From: Thermoproteota archaeon
GTDB taxonomy: Archaea > Korarchaeota > Korarchaeia > Korarchaeales > Korarchaeaceae
NCBI GenBank assembly: GCA_027491435.1
Contig: JAOZFG010000028.1
Coordinates: 27,955 to 91,954, forward strand
DNA: 64,000 bases
Direction: 5' to 3'
Below the pieces are notes generated by a model. The model was not told where the DNA came from. It saw only the letters and a list, made by a program, of their open reading frames with translations, and made no database searches. This document shows positions 28,920 to 38,817 of this stretch, piece by piece. The first letter of the stretch is position 1. Each line of letters opens with the position of its first letter. A program made the translations under genes and the position numbers.

Positions 28920-30218
28920 GTGGCCCAAACCCATAGGGTGGTCGATTTGGTAGAAGTGTTAGAGAGCCCGCCTGAGTTCAAGAAGCTCAGGGTGCCCGAA
29001 GAGGGGGAGAAGATAACAGTTAGGGATGGCAGGCTGGCGGTGCCCGACGAGCCCATCGTAGTTTACATAGAGGGGGACGGGATAGGCCCCCAGATAGTCA
29101 GCCAGGCCAGGGCGGTCATAGACGCTGCGGTCGAGAAGGTTTACGGTGGGAAGAGGAGGATAGTCTGGTGGGAGGCTTACGCTGGAGAGAAGGCCATGAA
29201 GGAGTATGGGGAGCTCCTGCCCGAGGACACGATACTGGCCATAAGGTACAGCGTTGTGGCCCTCAAGGGACCGCTCACCACGCCCGTGGGCACTGGCTTC
29301 AGGTCCCTCAACGTGGCCCTCAGGAAGAAGCTGGACCTCTACGCCAACATAAGGCCCGTTCAGTTCTTCGGGCAGCCCTCCCCCCACAAGTACGCTGAAC
29401 ACGACAACTTCGTCATATTCAGGGAGAACACGGAGGACCTCTACGCTGGAATAGAGTGGAGGGCTGACAGCCCTGAGGCCCAGAAGATTAGGGAGTTCCT
29501 GAAGAAGGAGTTCGGGATAGAGTTGAGGGAGGACGCTGGCATAGGCATAAAGCCGATAAGCAAGTTTGGGACTCAGAGGCTCATGAGGAAGGCTTTACAG
29601 TACGCAATTGACAACAACAGGGGGCCTGTGACCATAATGCACAAGGGCAACATAATGAAGTACACTGAGGGCGCCTTTAGGGAGTGGGCCTACGAGTTAG
29701 CGGTCACCGAGTTCAGGGATTACGTGGTAACTGAGGAGGAGCTTTGGGAGAAGTACAACGGACAGCTTCCTGAGGGCAAGATCCTGGTGAACGACAGGAT
29801 AGCGGACAACATGCTCCAGCAGATAATAACGAGGCCCTGGGACTACGACGTGATAGTGGCCCCAAACGTCAACGGGGACTACATAAGCGACGAGGCCAAC
29901 GCCCTGGTGGGGGGCATAGGCATGGCCGCCGGGATGAACGCCGGCGACTACATGGCTTTGGCCGAGCCCGTACACGGGACCGCTCCCAAGTACGCTGGAA
30001 AGGACGTGGCCAACCCGACAGCTGAGATACTGAGCGGATGCCTCCTGCTAGAGTACATAGGTTGGAAGGAGGCCTCTGAGGTCATAAAGAAGGCCATAAG
30101 GGAGGCTATAACCGGTAAGAAGGTCACCCAGGACCTCGCCAGGCACATGCCCGGGGTGGAACCTTTAAAGGCCAGCGAGTACACCCAAGTGCTCATCGAC
30201 ATAATAAGGCGGGGCTAA
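28920..30218 (+). CDS. icd: Isocitrate dehydrogenase (NADP-type)
   Basis: EGDGIGPQIVSQARAVIDAAV; PLTTPVGTGFRSLNVALRKKLDLYANIRP; ENTEDLYAGIEW; NGDYISDEANALVGGIGMA. Confidence 0.95.
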   Translation: MAQTHRVVDLVEVLESPPEFKKLRVPEEGEKITVRDGRLAVPDEPIVVYIEGDGIGPQIVSQARAVIDAAVEKVYGGKRRIVWWEAYAGEKAMKEYGELLPEDTILAIRYSVVALKGPLTTPVGTGFRSLNVALRKKLDLYANIRPVQFFGQPSPHKYAEHDNFVIFRENTEDLYAGIEWRADSPEAQKIREFLKKEFGIELREDAGIGIKPISKFGTQRLMRKALQYAIDNNRGPVTIMHKGNIMKYTEGAFREWAYELAVTEFRDYVVTEEELWEKYNGQLPEGKILVNDRIADNMLQQIITRPWDYDVIVAPNVNGDYISDEANALVGGIGMAAGMNAGDYMALAEPVHGTAPKYAGKDVANPTAEILSGCLLLEYIGWKEASEVIKKAIREAITGKKVTQDLARHMPGVEPLKASEYTQVLIDIIRRG

Positions 30219-30413
30219 ACCATTGGCCCCCACTCCTTCTTTATGCTTAACGTTGAAGCCCCTGAAGGCTCTTATCACGCCTTTCACCTTCCCTGGATGT
30301 TAGATCCCCTGGCTTATAGGTCCCCTGGAGGCGTACAGAAAAACCGACTAGTCCCTCAAGCAGGCCCTATGAGTAACGCTTTATAGCTCAGGCCGGCATT
30401 AAGGGGGAGGACC

Positions 30414-31745
30414 TTGAGGCTGAAATATCACAGAGGCACCATAATAGTTGAGGGGGTTAGAAGGGCCCCGTTCTGCAAATGGGACCCCAGGATAAACGCC
30501 TTGAGGGCCTTGGCCTTCAGGTACAGGGAGCTTAAGGAGTCCTTTCCAACGGCGGTGGATGAGGTCATGGACCCTCTGCCCGTGCCGCCCCTCAAGTCGG
30601 ACGTGGAGCTCAAGCCCTTCCAGAGGGAAGCCCTGGACTCCTGGATGTCCGAGAGGAGGGGGATCATAGTCCTGCCCACCGGGGCCGGCAAGACTTACAT
30701 AGCTTTGAAGGCCATGGAGGAGCTTAACGTCTCCACCCTGGTGGTGGTGCCCACCCTGCCCCTGCTGGAGCAGTGGAGGGAGAAGATAAGGAGGCACCTG
30801 GGATTTGACCCCGGGACAGTTGGAGGCGGGAGGTCGGAGCTCAGGGGGATAACCGTAATAACTTACGACTCCGCCTACCTGAAGGCAGATACGCTGGGCA
30901 ACAAGTTCGAGCTCGTGGTCTTCGACGAGGTTCACCACCTGGCGGCTGAGGGTTACATAGAGATAGCCCAATACCTGGCGTCCCCCTACAGGATGGGCCT
31001 CACCGCCACGCTGGAGAGGGAGGATGGCAGGCACACCCTCCTCTTCCCCCTGGTAGGAGGGGTCGTCTACCAGCTGAGCCCCAGGGAGCTGTCAGGGGAG
31101 CACCTGTCCGAGTTCGAGACCATAAGGGTGAGGGTCGAGCTGACCCCTGAGGAGAGGGCTAAGTACGAGGAGCTGATAAAAAAGTATAACGAGAGCCTGA
31201 GGAAGGCCAACATGAAGATAACGTCGCTGGAGGACTTCAGGAGGTTGATAATGAGGAGCGGTCTCAACAAGGACGCTAGGAGGGCCCTTATCTACTGGAA
31301 TCAGGCGAGGAAGGTGGCTATAAACTCTAGGTCTAAGCTGAAGGTTTTGGAGGACCTTCTAGAGAGCCACAGGAATGACAAGGTGATCATATTCACAGAG
31401 TACAACGAGATGGCCGAGGAGATAAGCAAGAGGTTCCTAATACCCCTGATAACCCACAGGACCCACAAGGAGGAGAGGTCCAAGATATTGGAGGCCTTCA
31501 AGATAGGCTCGGTCACTAAGATAGTCACCTCCAAGGTCTTGGACGAGGGGGTTGACGTGCCGGATGCCAGGGTGGGCATAATACTGGGAGGGACTGGAAG
31601 CAGGAGGGAGTTCGTCCAGAGGCTGGGAAGGATCTTGAGGAAGAGGGAGGGGAAGAGGGCAGTGCTCTACGAGATAGTCTCGGCCGGCACATCAGAGGTT
31701 AGAATATCCTACAGGAGGAGGAAGGGCCTCAATGCTTCCCTCTGA
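30414..31745 (+). CDS. xpb: XPB-like superfamily 2 DNA helicase
   Basis: LPTGAGKTYIAL, FDEVHHL, SKVLDEGVDVPDA, QRLGRILR; followed by a Bax1-like gene. TTG start. Confidence 0.92.
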   Translation: MRLKYHRGTIIVEGVRRAPFCKWDPRINALRALAFRYRELKESFPTAVDEVMDPLPVPPLKSDVELKPFQREALDSWMSERRGIIVLPTGAGKTYIALKAMEELNVSTLVVVPTLPLLEQWREKIRRHLGFDPGTVGGGRSELRGITVITYDSAYLKADTLGNKFELVVFDEVHHLAAEGYIEIAQYLASPYRMGLTATLEREDGRHTLLFPLVGGVVYQLSPRELSGEHLSEFETIRVRVELTPEERAKYEELIKKYNESLRKANMKITSLEDFRRLIMRSGLNKDARRALIYWNQARKVAINSRSKLKVLEDLLESHRNDKVIIFTEYNEMAEEISKRFLIPLITHRTHKEERSKILEAFKIGSVTKIVTSKVLDEGVDVPDARVGIILGGTGSRREFVQRLGRILRKREGKRAVLYEIVSAGTSEVRISYRRRKGLNASL

Positions 31746-33255
31746 GCTGTTGAGGGCAAGGAGGAGAGGGGACAGGCTCATACCCCTCTGGGCCAGGGGG
31801 AGCGAGCTCGAGCTAGCGGTGGCTAAGGAGCTGATCTCCATCTTTAAGGAGGGGAAGAGCTTAAGGGAGATAGAGGAGGAAGCCGAAGAGGTTGAGAGGC
31901 TCTACGAGACCTTTCTGGATTACAAGTTCGTCAGGGGAATTTTCATACTCCTGGAGAGGAAGGCCGAGTTTAGGAGGCCGGAAACGCCGGTTAACCCGAT
32001 GAGGGCCAGGGAGGTGCTTTACAGGGTAGTGAACGAGAGGTACCACGGGTTCGTCCTGGGGGAGGTGAGGGAGGAGGCGCTGAGGCTGGTAGCCCATGAG
32101 CTAGGCGTCGATCACGGGGAGGTTGAGAGGGTCCTCTGGGCCGACTTCGACGAGAACCTAAGGCTGGTTCACTTCCCCGAAGTTGATCCCAAGGAGTTGC
32201 TGAGGGAGTACAACCTCTCCCTGTTGCAGACGGCCCTGTTCAAGTCGGTGAGGATGATTATCAGGACTAAAGCTCCTGGTCACGAGCTTAAGCCCCTGCT
32301 CAGGTCAATAAAGGGCAAGGGCCTAATGTACACGGCGTGGAAGGAGGGGGGACTTACAGTGATATCTGTAGACGGCCCGGCCTCCGTACTGAAGATGACC
32401 ACCAAGTACGGCACGGCCTTGGCCAAGGTCGTCCCTTCTCTGATGAGAATGAGTCATTGGGAGCTCTGGGCCAGGATAGTGAGGAAGTTCGGGTCCAGGA
32501 AGTCCCTGCTAAAGCTGGAAGTCAGCTCTTCCTCCCGAGACCTCTTCCCCGAAGCAAAGGTTGAGGTTAAGCCCTTCGACAGCGAGTGGGAGAGGGAGCT
32601 CCACAATGCCCTGGTGGCCGACGGCTGGAGGGTTGAGAGGGAGCCCGATCCCTTGATAGCAGGCAGCTCCGTGATGATCCCCGACTTCAAGGTGAGTAAG
32701 GGGCTCGTGAAAGTTTACATAGAGCTGGTCGGCTTTTGGACCCCAGATTACGTGAGGAAGAAGGTGGAGAAGGTCAGGAAGGTGAAGGAGCCCGTCCTAC
32801 TGGTTGTTAGGAAGGACCTCCTGGTGGCCCCCATGGGCAGGCTGGGAGCCGACGTCCTACTCTTCGAGAGGAGGCTTGATAAGGCCCCCTTGATAAGGAA
32901 GCTCAAGGAGCTGGAGAGGTCCCTCCTCCCCAGGGCTCATATAAAGGTGGAAGGCGATCTAGTGTCCCTGGGGGAGCTGTCCAGGGAGAGCGGCTACACT
33001 AAATCCCAGTTGAAGGACCTCCTAAAGGAGGTTAGGGGCTACTCCTTGGTCGGAGGTTACCTTATCTCCCAGGAGCTTCTGGACAGAATCAGGGAGCTCG
33101 TCCTTAGGGAGAGGCCCAGGAAGATAGGCGAGCTCAAATCCCTGCTCAGGAAGGAAGGGTTGCCCACCTCCGCGGCGGTTGCGCTGGCCGAGGAAGTTGG
33201 GCTAAAAGTTAGGTGGAGGAGCCTGGAGGAGGACGAGGCAGACCTCCTGTACTAG
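31732..33255 (+). CDS. bax1: Bax1 (DUF790) XPB-associated nuclease
   Basis: 507 aa; MLPSELLRARRRGDRLIPLWARG start, nuclease-like VMIPDFKVSKG...VYIELVGFWTPDYVRKKVEKV; overlaps the XPB gene. Confidence 0.9.
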   Translation: MLPSELLRARRRGDRLIPLWARGSELELAVAKELISIFKEGKSLREIEEEAEEVERLYETFLDYKFVRGIFILLERKAEFRRPETPVNPMRAREVLYRVVNERYHGFVLGEVREEALRLVAHELGVDHGEVERVLWADFDENLRLVHFPEVDPKELLREYNLSLLQTALFKSVRMIIRTKAPGHELKPLLRSIKGKGLMYTAWKEGGLTVISVDGPASVLKMTTKYGTALAKVVPSLMRMSHWELWARIVRKFGSRKSLLKLEVSSSSRDLFPEAKVEVKPFDSEWERELHNALVADGWRVEREPDPLIAGSSVMIPDFKVSKGLVKVYIELVGFWTPDYVRKKVEKVRKVKEPVLLVVRKDLLVAPMGRLGADVLLFERRLDKAPLIRKLKELERSLLPRAHIKVEGDLVSLGELSRESGYTKSQLKDLLKEVRGYSLVGGYLISQELLDRIRELVLRERPRKIGELKSLLRKEGLPTSAAVALAEEVGLKVRWRSLEEDEADLLY

Positions 33256-33686
33256 GCGTTCTTGAGGAAGGCCTTCACGTAGGACAGCACTGACCTTATC
33301 AGCCTCTTCAGCTCCCTGCTCTCCTCTTCAACCCTCCTTATGTCCCTGGATATTTTGACCAGCTCCCTCTCAGCCATGCTAAGCCCCTTCAAGCTCTTCG
33401 CTCCCACTATAGAGCGCTTAACCACTAGCTTATTCGTCCTGGACCCCAGCATCTCCAGCTGCTTGATCAAGTCAGCCTTGACGTTCCTGTGGTCGGAGTC
33501 AACCTTTGTGAGGAGGATCCTCATCTTGTAGAGCTCCTTCCTCTCCTTCTCCAGGGGGTCGAACTCCACGTCCACCCTGAACACGTTGCCAGCGTCGATT
33601 AGCTCCACGTAATCCGACAGGCCCAGGGACTCTATAACCTCCTGAAGTCTACCCAGACCTACCCAGCTACTCCTCCTCATCTCCAA
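33252..33686 (-). CDS. Hypothetical protein, predicted coiled-coil C-terminal half
   Basis: 144 aa, charged heptad-like C-terminus; overlaps the upstream zinc-ribbon ORF. Confidence 0.6.
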   Translation of the reverse strand: MEMRRSSWVGLGRLQEVIESLGLSDYVELIDAGNVFRVDVEFDPLEKERKELYKMRILLTKVDSDHRNVKADLIKQLEMLGSRTNKLVVKRSIVGAKSLKGLSMAERELVKISRDIRRVEEESRELKRLIRSVLSYVKAFLKNA

Positions 33687-33858
33687 CCTCCACCTCTGCG
33701 ACTATAGGTCCCCTGTAGCCGCAGTCCTCACAGACCCACTCCTCCGGGGTGAGCCAGCCGGAGAAGGGGGATATCCTCCTTATGTTAGTGCTCCCACACA
33801 CGGGACACACGGTTATGGTTATCTTCTTCGTTTTTCCCTTTTTCCCCCAGAATTTCAA
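33667..33858 (-). CDS. Small zinc-ribbon protein
   Basis: 63 aa with CPVCGSTN...CEDCGYRG, two CxxC knuckles. Confidence 0.75.
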   Translation of the reverse strand: MKFWGKKGKTKKITITVCPVCGSTNIRRISPFSGWLTPEEWVCEDCGYRGPIVAEVEVGDEEE

Positions 33859-33923
33859 AGTTATCCCTCACTTTCACTTTGGTTATACCGGTTATAGGCC
33901 CGACGTCCCTTTTAAGGGTTTTT

Positions 33924-34148
33924 ATGAAGAGGAGGAGGGGAGTCACCGGCACCCTGGAGCAGGCCCTGCTGGTGGCAGTGACAATAGCCCTTTTCATGAC
34001 CTTAGTAGTGGGGCCGATGGTCAACACGGTGGATAACATAACTAGCTTGCCAGCCGACGCCTGGGAGAGTTGGAACAACTTCATCGATTGGGTTTACGAC
34101 TCCCTGGACCAGATATTCCTAGGTCAGCCCTCTGAGGGCGGAGGTTAG
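33924..34148 (+). CDS. Small pilin-like/membrane protein with possible class III signal peptide
   Basis: MKRRRGVTGTLEQALLVAVTIALFMTLVVGP: basic N-terminus, RG|VT candidate processing site, hydrophobic helix. Confidence 0.5.
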   Translation: MKRRRGVTGTLEQALLVAVTIALFMTLVVGPMVNTVDNITSLPADAWESWNNFIDWVYDSLDQIFLGQPSEGGG

Positions 34149-34177
34149 CGTCTCGGGCACCTCCATTAGGAACTTTT

Positions 34178-37081
34178 TTGAATCCTAACACCCCTTTTTC
34201 TCAGCAGGGTGGTAACTTGAACCAGGAAGAGGCAATCAAAAAAATGAGGGAAATTCAGAGGAAGTGGAGGAAAAGGTGGGAGGAATCCGGCATCTTTGAA
34301 GCTGATCCCGACCCCTCCAGGGAGAAGTTCTACATTACGGTCGCCTACCCCTACCCCAACAGCCCCCAGCACATAGGCCACGGCAGGACCTACGGGCTCG
34401 CCGACGCCTATGCCAGGTTCAAGAGGATGCGAGGCTACAACGTGCTCCTCCCAATGGCCTTCCACTACACCGGTACGCCGATACTCGCGATGGCCAGGAG
34501 GCTTAAGGAGGGGGATCAGGAGCTCAGGGAACTCTTCGTTAGGATATACAAGATACCGGAGGAGAAGGTAGATGAGCTCACTGACCCGCTCAAGTTGGCC
34601 AGGTACTTCCACGAGGAGATAAAGGAGGGCATGAAGCTCATGGGCTACTCCATAGACTGGAGGAGGGAGTTCACCACCATAGACCCTGCCTACAACAGGT
34701 TCATAACCTGGCAGTTCTACAAGCTCAAGGAGAGAGGTTACCTCACCAAGGGAAGGCACCCTGTGGGCTGGTGTCCCAGGTGCGATAACGCTGTAGGTCA
34801 GCACGATACCAAGGGGGATGTGGAGCCTGAGATAGGTGAGACGACCGCCATAAAGTTCAGGTTAGCTGATGAGGACCTGATCCTCCCGGTCATAACCTTC
34901 AGGCCCGAGACGGTCTTCGGGGTCACCAACCTCTGGATAAGGCCCTTCTACAGGTATAAGGTGATCAGGGTCGGGGAAGAGAGGTGGGTCGTCTCAGAAC
35001 TCGCTGTGACCAAGCTCAAGTTCCAGGGATTCAAGGTGGAGGTGGTCGACGAGATAGAGGGCAGGGAGCTCGTCGGCAAGCGGGCCATAAACCCGGTCAC
35101 CGGTGACAGGGTGATAGTGCTCCCAGCCGAGTTCGTAGACCCGGATTACGGCACTGGGGTGGTCATGTCCGTCCCAGCCCACGCTCCCTACGACTACCTC
35201 GCGCTCGTAGACCTCAAGAGGGACCCGTCCAGGCTTGAGGACTTCGGCCTCGGCAGGGGAGTAGTAGAGGAGCTCGAGCCAATCTCCATAATAAAGGTGG
35301 AGGGTTTCTCGGACTACCCGGCCAAGGACGTGGTGGAAAAGCTTGGGGTGAAGGACCAGAATGATCCCCTGGCTGAGAAGGCCACCGAGGAGGTCTACTC
35401 CAAGGAGTATCACTCAGGGGTCATGAAGGAAAATACGGGCCAGTTCGCTGAAATGCCCGTTTCTAAAGCGAAGGAGGAGGTCAGGAAGTACATAATAGAG
35501 AAGGGGCTGGGCTTCAACTTCTACGAGATAGTCAACTCCCCAGTGTACTGCAGGTGTGGGGCCAAGATAGTTGTGAAGATAGTGGAGGATCAGTGGTTCA
35601 TCGATTACTCGAACCCAGAGTGGAAGAGGATGGCCCATGAAGCCCTGAACAACATGAGGATAATACCAGAGGAGCTCAGAGAGGAGTTCAGGGAGGCAAT
35701 AGACTGGATGAAGGAGAAGGCCTGCGCTAGGAAGAGCGGGCTGGGCACAAGGCTCCCGTTCGACCCCAACTGGATAATAGAGAGCCTCTCGGACTCCACA
35801 ATATACATGGCCTACTACACACTGTCCAAGTTCATCAACCAGGGCAAGGTCAAGCCAGAGCAGTTCACCAACGAGGTTTTCGATTACATATTCCTGGGCA
35901 AAGGGGATCCTGATAAGCTCCCCGTGGAGAGGGAAGTGCTCGAAGAGCTCAGGAGAGAGTTCCTCTACTGGTATCCGCTTGACTCCAGGCACAGCGGAAG
36001 GGACCTTATCTGGAACCACCTGACGTTCTTCATATTCAACCACGTGGCCATATTCCCCAGGGAGCTCTGGCCAAGGCAGATAGTTGTCAACGGGTCAGTC
36101 ACCATGGAGGGGAAGAAGATGAGCAAGTCATTTGGTAACATAATACCGATAAGGGTTGCAGTGGACCAGTTCGGAGCCGACCCAATAAGGCTCAGCGTTT
36201 TGGGGTCAGCGGAGATACAGTCTGATGCGGACTTCTCTGTACAGGTAGCCTCCAACACGCTCAGCAAGCTCATGAAGATGTACGAGCTCTCCCTCAAGTA
36301 CGGCAAGTCCAGGGGAGAGGTTAGCCCTAAGCGCTTCTGGGACAGGTGGATACTCTCTAGGGTAAGGGGGCACGTTGAAGCTGTGACTAGGGCCATGGAG
36401 GAGTGCAGGACCCGGGAGTCGATAAATCACGCCCTCTACATGTTCATAAACGATCTCGACGAGTACATGTCGGCTGTGGAGGCCGATCCGGCAGTCATGT
36501 GGAAGGTGCTCGAGGTCTGGGCCAGGCTCATAGCTCCCTTCGCGCCCTTTACCGCTGAGGAGGTGTGGGAGAAGATCGGAGGGGAGGGATTCGTCTCGGT
36601 GGCCAAATGGCCTGAACCCGAGGAGCTTCCAAGCTACCCGGACGATGAAGTGGCTTACGAGGTGGTTGAAGGGGTTATAGAGGACGTGAGGAACGTCCTC
36701 TCAACTGGAGTGAAGGGGAGCAAGCTCTACGTATACGTGGCCTCCCCTTGGAAGTACGAGCTCTTCAATAAAGTGGAAGAGGTAAAGGAGAAGGTCGGGC
36801 TCGACCCCAGGAAGCTCATACCCGAGGTTATGAAGGAGGATATGTTTAGAAGCAGGGGCAAGGAGGTGGCTAACATAGTCAGGCAGTACTCCACTGGAGG
36901 CTGGCCCTGGCTCAAATCAGCTGACCTGGAGCAGAGGTATTTGGAGGAGCTCAGGACTTACATGGAGAAGAAACTCGGCATGGAGGTAAAAATAGAGAAG
37001 GAGGACTCAGCTACCTACGACCCCAAGGGTAGGGCTAAGAGAGCACTTCCTGGCAGGCCTGCCATATACATAGAGGCCTAG
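34178..37081 (+). CDS. leuS: Leucyl-tRNA synthetase (archaeal type)
   Basis: PYPNSPQHIGHGRTYGLADAYARF (HIGH motif) and GKKMSKSFGN (KMSKS motif); editing-domain insertion. Exact start uncertain (TTG at 34178 or TTG near 34217). Confidence 0.95.
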   Translation: MNPNTPFSQQGGNLNQEEAIKKMREIQRKWRKRWEESGIFEADPDPSREKFYITVAYPYPNSPQHIGHGRTYGLADAYARFKRMRGYNVLLPMAFHYTGTPILAMARRLKEGDQELRELFVRIYKIPEEKVDELTDPLKLARYFHEEIKEGMKLMGYSIDWRREFTTIDPAYNRFITWQFYKLKERGYLTKGRHPVGWCPRCDNAVGQHDTKGDVEPEIGETTAIKFRLADEDLILPVITFRPETVFGVTNLWIRPFYRYKVIRVGEERWVVSELAVTKLKFQGFKVEVVDEIEGRELVGKRAINPVTGDRVIVLPAEFVDPDYGTGVVMSVPAHAPYDYLALVDLKRDPSRLEDFGLGRGVVEELEPISIIKVEGFSDYPAKDVVEKLGVKDQNDPLAEKATEEVYSKEYHSGVMKENTGQFAEMPVSKAKEEVRKYIIEKGLGFNFYEIVNSPVYCRCGAKIVVKIVEDQWFIDYSNPEWKRMAHEALNNMRIIPEELREEFREAIDWMKEKACARKSGLGTRLPFDPNWIIESLSDSTIYMAYYTLSKFINQGKVKPEQFTNEVFDYIFLGKGDPDKLPVEREVLEELRREFLYWYPLDSRHSGRDLIWNHLTFFIFNHVAIFPRELWPRQIVVNGSVTMEGKKMSKSFGNIIPIRVAVDQFGADPIRLSVLGSAEIQSDADFSVQVASNTLSKLMKMYELSLKYGKSRGEVSPKRFWDRWILSRVRGHVEAVTRAMEECRTRESINHALYMFINDLDEYMSAVEADPAVMWKVLEVWARLIAPFAPFTAEEVWEKIGGEGFVSVAKWPEPEELPSYPDDEVAYEVVEGVIEDVRNVLSTGVKGSKLYVYVASPWKYELFNKVEEVKEKVGLDPRKLIPEVMKEDMFRSRGKEVANIVRQYSTGGWPWLKSADLEQRYLEELRTYMEKKLGMEVKIEKEDSATYDPKGRAKRALPGRPAIYIEA

Positions 37082-38088
37082 CCCCAGGAGGATATGTACT
37101 CTAGGAGGTCAACTACCCTGGCAGAGTAGCCCCACTCGTTGTCGTACCAGCCGAACACCTTCACCATTTTTCCTTCGACCACCTGAGTTAAGGCGGGGTC
37201 AAAGGTAACGCTGTGCTCATCTCCCACCAAGTCCACCGAAACCACCGGGTCGTAGGCTATTCCCAGGTACTTGGAGAGTTCCCCCTTGGAGGCCTCCTCG
37301 AAGGCCCTGTTCACCTCGTGCACGTTGGTCTCCCTCTCCACGATGGCGGAGAAGTCCACTATGGAGACGTCCGGGGTTGGCACCCTTAAAGCCATGGCCG
37401 CCAGCTTGCCCCTGAGCTCGGGGAATATCAGCTCTATTGCCTTGGCAGCGCCCGTGGAGGTTGGTATTATGGACATGGCGGCTGCTCTAGCTCTCCTCAA
37501 GTCCCTGTGGGGGGCGTCAAGTATCCTCTGATCGTTGGTGTAGGAGTGGACCGTCGTCATCAAGCCCCTAAGCACCTTGAAGTTCTCGTGGAGGACCTTC
37601 ACCATTATGGCGAATGCGTTTGTAGTGCAGGAGGCGTTGCTTATCACGAAGTGCTTTTCAGGGTTCAGTCCCTTCTCGTTGACCCCCATGACCACCGTGT
37701 AATCTGCAGGCTCCCCCTTAGCAGGTGCTGTTATCACCACCCTCTTTACTGAGCCCCTTAAGTGCTTAGCCGCCTGATCCCTGGACCTGAACAAGCCGGT
37801 GGCCTCAACCACCACGTCGACACCCACCTCATTCCAGGGGATCTGAGCAGGGTCCCTGACCGAGAACACCTTGACTGCCTTCCCGTCAACTACGATGTCG
37901 CTTCCCTCGGCGTAAACTTCCCCCGGATACCTGCCGAAAACCGAGTCGTACTTCAGTAAGTGGGCCAGGGTCTTGGCGTCAGCTATGTCGTTTATTGCCA
38001 CCACGTCCACGGTGGCCCTGGCCTTGGCTATCTTGAACACTTGCCTCCCTATCCTCCCGAATCCGTTGATGCCGACCTTAAGAGTCAT
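37078..38088 (-). CDS. gap: Glyceraldehyde-3-phosphate dehydrogenase, bacterial-type (class I)
   Basis: GINGFGRIGRQVFK, SNASCTTNAFA, YDNEWGYSARVVDL. ATG at 38088 preferred. Confidence 0.95.
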   Translation of the reverse strand: MTLKVGINGFGRIGRQVFKIAKARATVDVVAINDIADAKTLAHLLKYDSVFGRYPGEVYAEGSDIVVDGKAVKVFSVRDPAQIPWNEVGVDVVVEATGLFRSRDQAAKHLRGSVKRVVITAPAKGEPADYTVVMGVNEKGLNPEKHFVISNASCTTNAFAIMVKVLHENFKVLRGLMTTVHSYTNDQRILDAPHRDLRRARAAAMSIIPTSTGAAKAIELIFPELRGKLAAMALRVPTPDVSIVDFSAIVERETNVHEVNRAFEEASKGELSKYLGIAYDPVVSVDLVGDEHSVTFDPALTQVVEGKMVKVFGWYDNEWGYSARVVDLLEYISSWG

Positions 38089-38145
38089 ACACAATCACCA
38101 CGAAGAAATTTTAAAACGGTTATCGGGTGTTCTCGTGGTGCAAAC

Positions 38146-38817
38146 ATGCCTAAGCTCCTGTTGCTGCTACTGCTAATTCCAATGGCTTGCACAGCTCCTG
38201 GCTGGATGAAGGAGGGAGCCTTCGCCAAGTACCTTTACGTGGCCACTGAAAACGCCGGGCTGGTGGCTAGGGACGTTATAACTATAAGGGTGCTTAAGGT
38301 CTTCCCCAACAACACGGTGGAGCTGAGGGTCACGTCCAACGGGACCAACGTGTACAACGTCACCTACAGGTATGACTTGTGTGAGGGGATAAGCCAGGGG
38401 TTCGAGTTCTACCTGAGGCCGGACGAGTTAGAGGGCGTGAGGGGGAGGGCTAAACTAGTCAACGAGGACATAGGACACGGGATGACGCAGTACCTGAAGC
38501 TCAAGGAGGGGAGCGTTCACCAGAACTTGATAATAAACGTGACCAAGTGGATAGACCCTTCTTCAGGCCTCGTCGTGGGGGAGTTCTTCATTTACCAGAA
38601 AGTCTCGGGCAACTCAGTGGTAACTGGGACTGGGAGGTATCTACTCATGGACACCAACATAATAGAGCTTAAGGAGAGGATAACCAGGCTGCCCCCTCTA
38701 GTGCCTAAGGAGGAGAATCCCCTGAACGACCTGGCCTTGGCCCTTGCCATAATCCTGGGAATGGTTGGGCTGTCAGTGTACCTGGGCTATAGGCAGGCTA
38801 AAAAGGGGAGGAGGTGA
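38146..38817 (+). CDS. Secreted, C-terminally membrane-anchored protein of unknown function
   Basis: Signal peptide MPKLLLLLLLIPMACTAPG, N-glycosylation sequons, C-terminal TM followed by KKGRR. Confidence 0.7.
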   Translation: MPKLLLLLLLIPMACTAPGWMKEGAFAKYLYVATENAGLVARDVITIRVLKVFPNNTVELRVTSNGTNVYNVTYRYDLCEGISQGFEFYLRPDELEGVRGRAKLVNEDIGHGMTQYLKLKEGSVHQNLIINVTKWIDPSSGLVVGEFFIYQKVSGNSVVTGTGRYLLMDTNIIELKERITRLPPLVPKEENPLNDLALALAIILGMVGLSVYLGYRQAKKGRR

